Assembly (NCBI GenBank): GCA_046590855.1
Contig: JBKJTJ010000175.1
Coordinates: 1-6,291, forward strand
DNA length: 6,291 nt
DNA from: JACMOY01 sp046590855
GTDB taxonomy: Bacteria > Actinomycetota > Actinomycetes > Actinomycetales > Angustibacteraceae
Reading direction: 5' to 3'
Shown piece after piece: positions 4,941 to 6,291 of this stretch (position 1 is the first letter of the stretch; every line of letters begins with the position of its first letter). Both the position numbers and the translations under genes were made by a program. A model generated the notes under the pieces. That model saw only the letters and a program-made list of their open reading frames with translations, was not told where the DNA came from and made no database searches.

Positions 4941-6291
4941 CGTCTGAGGTTAGGGATTGCAGGCCCACCGCGCCCGCTGTGCCGGTCGGCCGGGCGAGCG
5001 GGTGCACCGACAGCAGGCGGGGGGTGGTCAGGGTCGCGGTCGGGGCCTCGGCCGGCCCGACCGCCGCGGCCAGGTCGGTGATGCCCGACGGGGTGGGCAC
5101 CCGGGCGTACACCCGCCCGATCCGCTCGCTGAGCCGGGACCGCTCGGCGGGGTCGAGCCCCGCCACCCGCATCCGCTCGTAGTCCCGGTGGGTGGCCAGC
5201 GTCGCCGCCCAGCTGTCGGGGGTGTGCACCTGCACCTCGACCAGGCGCCCGGTGCGAGCGTCCGCCACGGTGAGGTTCAGCCCCCGATAGCGGGGACTGG
5301 CCCAGAAGTCCTTGCCGCGCACCAGCTGCAGGCCCTGGCTGCGCAGTGCGGCGACGACGGTCGCCACCGCCGACACGTAGCGGTCGTCGGGCGCGACGAG
5401 GGTGTACCGCACGGTGTCGTTCGCCGCGGCGACGACGGGACGCAGGGCGGCCCCCGGCCCGGCCAGTGGTCCGCTGAGCTTGCGGTACAGGGACTCGCGG
5501 GTCTTGACCACGTGGTCGTGACCGACGCGTCGGACGCCGGACGACCGGGCCGCCGCCTCGACCCGCGGGGTCAGGTCGGCGGCGGCCCATCGCGCGTCGC
5601 GAGCGACTGCAGCCGCAACCAGGTGCTGCTCAGGCAGCAGACGCGTCACCCCACCGACCTGGTCGCCTGGCGCGACGTACGGGCGCAGGTCACGCAGCCG
5701 CAGGCGTGAGCGGGTGGTCGACCCCGACACCCTCACGGCCTCACGCAGCCGGGTGCCTTCCGCGCCTCGAGCTGCGATCGACGTGGCTCGGACGCCGAGC
5801 GAGGCGCCGCGGCCGGCGACCGTCGCGGCTGCGCCGGTCGTGACACCCAGGGCCACATCCGGCGCCAGGTGGCCGATCGCCCGCGCCGGGTTGCTGGCAG
5901 CGCCCTGCACGGCGTCGGTCACCGTCCGCCGCGCCGAGGCGAGCGGGTGGTGGGCCACCCGGCTGGCACCCGCGGCGAGCGCCGGCGCGACCGCCGACAC
6001 GTCGTTGGACCACGCGGCCGGGTCGATGGCCGCCCGCAGCAGGCTGTACGGAATCAGGGCCGACTGCGAGGAGACCACCGACTCGACCACACCGAGCTGC
6101 ACCTCACGCTGTACGTCCAGCAGCCTGCGGACCAGGCGCACCAGGGCGTTCGGGCGATCGGGCGCCGTGAGGGCCTCCGTGCGCAGGGCACCTGCCGCGA
6201 GCCCCGCGCTGCCTCGAACCCGCGAGCGAGCCTGCTCGACCATGGTCAGCGCCTGCAGCTGCAGCTGCGATGCGGCCTCGCGTGCGGACGC
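4918..6291 (-). CDS. Toxin-like protein with C-terminal RelA/SpoT-type domain, 5' end outside window
   Basis: The reading frame is open at the right edge, so the N-terminus is missing or the start is the ATG at 6243; 457 residues are visible. Numbered from that ATG, residues 1-75 are helical. Residues 76-165 are Ala/Gly-rich with ASNPARAIGHLAPDVALGVT (116-135), resembling the pretoxin region of actinobacterial secreted polymorphic toxins. Residues about 240-395 match the RelA/SpoT nucleotidyltransferase pattern: KTRESLYRK (247-255, G-loop-like), NDTVRYTL with D276, KDFWASPRYRGLN (311-323, Tyr319 in the stacking position) and VEVQVHT (335-341, with Glu336). THRDYERMR (351-359) and RVPTPSG (381-387) follow. 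A tail of about 50 residues ends the protein. In this fold the domain transfers pyrophosphate from ATP to a nucleotide or, in toxic small alarmone synthetases, to other targets. The hydrolase, TGS and ACT domains of housekeeping Rel are absent. Upstream of the ATG, sixteen further codons are open and helix-like, and the ATG has only a weak GCAGG before it, so I prefer a start beyond the window. Family call is from memory of the motifs. Confidence 0.7.
   Translation of the reverse strand, partial: ASAREAASQLQLQALTMVEQARSRVRGSAGLAAGALRTEALTAPDRPNALVRLVRRLLDVQREVQLGVVESVVSSQSALIPYSLLRAAIDPAAWSNDVSAVAPALAAGASRVAHHPLASARRTVTDAVQGAASNPARAIGHLAPDVALGVTTGAAATVAGRGASLGVRATSIAARGAEGTRLREAVRVSGSTTRSRLRLRDLRPYVAPGDQVGGVTRLLPEQHLVAAAVARDARWAAADLTPRVEAAARSSGVRRVGHDHVVKTRESLYRKLSGPLAGPGAALRPVVAAANDTVRYTLVAPDDRYVSAVATVVAALRSQGLQLVRGKDFWASPRYRGLNLTVADARTGRLVEVQVHTPDSWAATLATHRDYERMRVAGLDPAERSRLSERIGRVYARVPTPSGITDLAAAVGPAEAPTATLTTPRLLSVHPLARPTGTAGAVGLQSLTSDDDTPRRH

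Noticed and set aside
5281..5295. CCCCG/CGGGG short hairpin
   Set aside because: It lies inside the conserved YRGL-coding part of the toxin-like gene, has a 5-bp stem and no T run; explained by coding sequence and GC richness.
4957..5709. A 250-codon plus-strand frame antisense to the toxin-like gene, considered as an antisense antitoxin
   Set aside because: The translation is Gly/Arg-rich shadow sequence with no motif, and the minus strand carries conserved family motifs.
6248..6270. CTGCAG/CAGCTG tandem repeat near the right edge
   Set aside because: It encodes the Q-L-Q-L-Q helix of the open frame; it is too short to be a meaningful DNA repeat.

Overview
The window is GC-rich (most third codon positions are G or C), uses GTG as well as ATG starts, and is densely packed with genes. 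This codon use, the protein families, and an Ala/Gly-rich pretoxin-like protein all point to an actinomycete. I cannot place it below that level. No tRNA, rRNA, insertion sequence, CRISPR array or integration site is visible.

Left part (positions 1-2743, minus strand): three co-directional genes, transcribed right to left. They encode a luciferase-like flavin-dependent oxidoreductase, a FabG/3-hydroxyacyl-CoA dehydrogenase-like short-chain dehydrogenase (SDR) and a DMT/EamA-type membrane transporter. Spacing is tight (about 47 bp or a 4-bp overlap, then 7 bp), and a hairpin followed by a T run lies after the last gene, so this looks like one operon with its own intrinsic terminator. An 88-bp divergent gap separates it from the next gene.

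Middle (2832-4940): a plus-strand FAD-dependent oxidoreductase of the phytoene-desaturase-like (COG1233/CrtI-type) family converges on a small minus-strand SRPBCC (START-like) ligand-binding protein. Only 6 bp separate the two stop codons. No other carotenoid gene is visible, so the substrate of the oxidoreductase is unknown.

Right part (4918-6291, minus strand): the C-terminal 457 residues of a larger protein whose reading frame is still open at the right window edge. Its middle resembles the helical pretoxin region of actinobacterial secreted polymorphic toxins. Its C-terminal half carries a divergent RelA/SpoT-type nucleotidyltransferase fold (K-rich helix, Asp at the start of a strand, KDF...YRGLN, VEVQVHT). 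The SRPBCC gene overlaps its 3' end by 23 bp and follows it in the same direction, which is where an immunity gene usually sits. It could equally be a metabolic partner of the neighbouring oxidoreductase. This toxin-like gene and the unresolved role of its overlapping neighbour are the most interesting part of the window.
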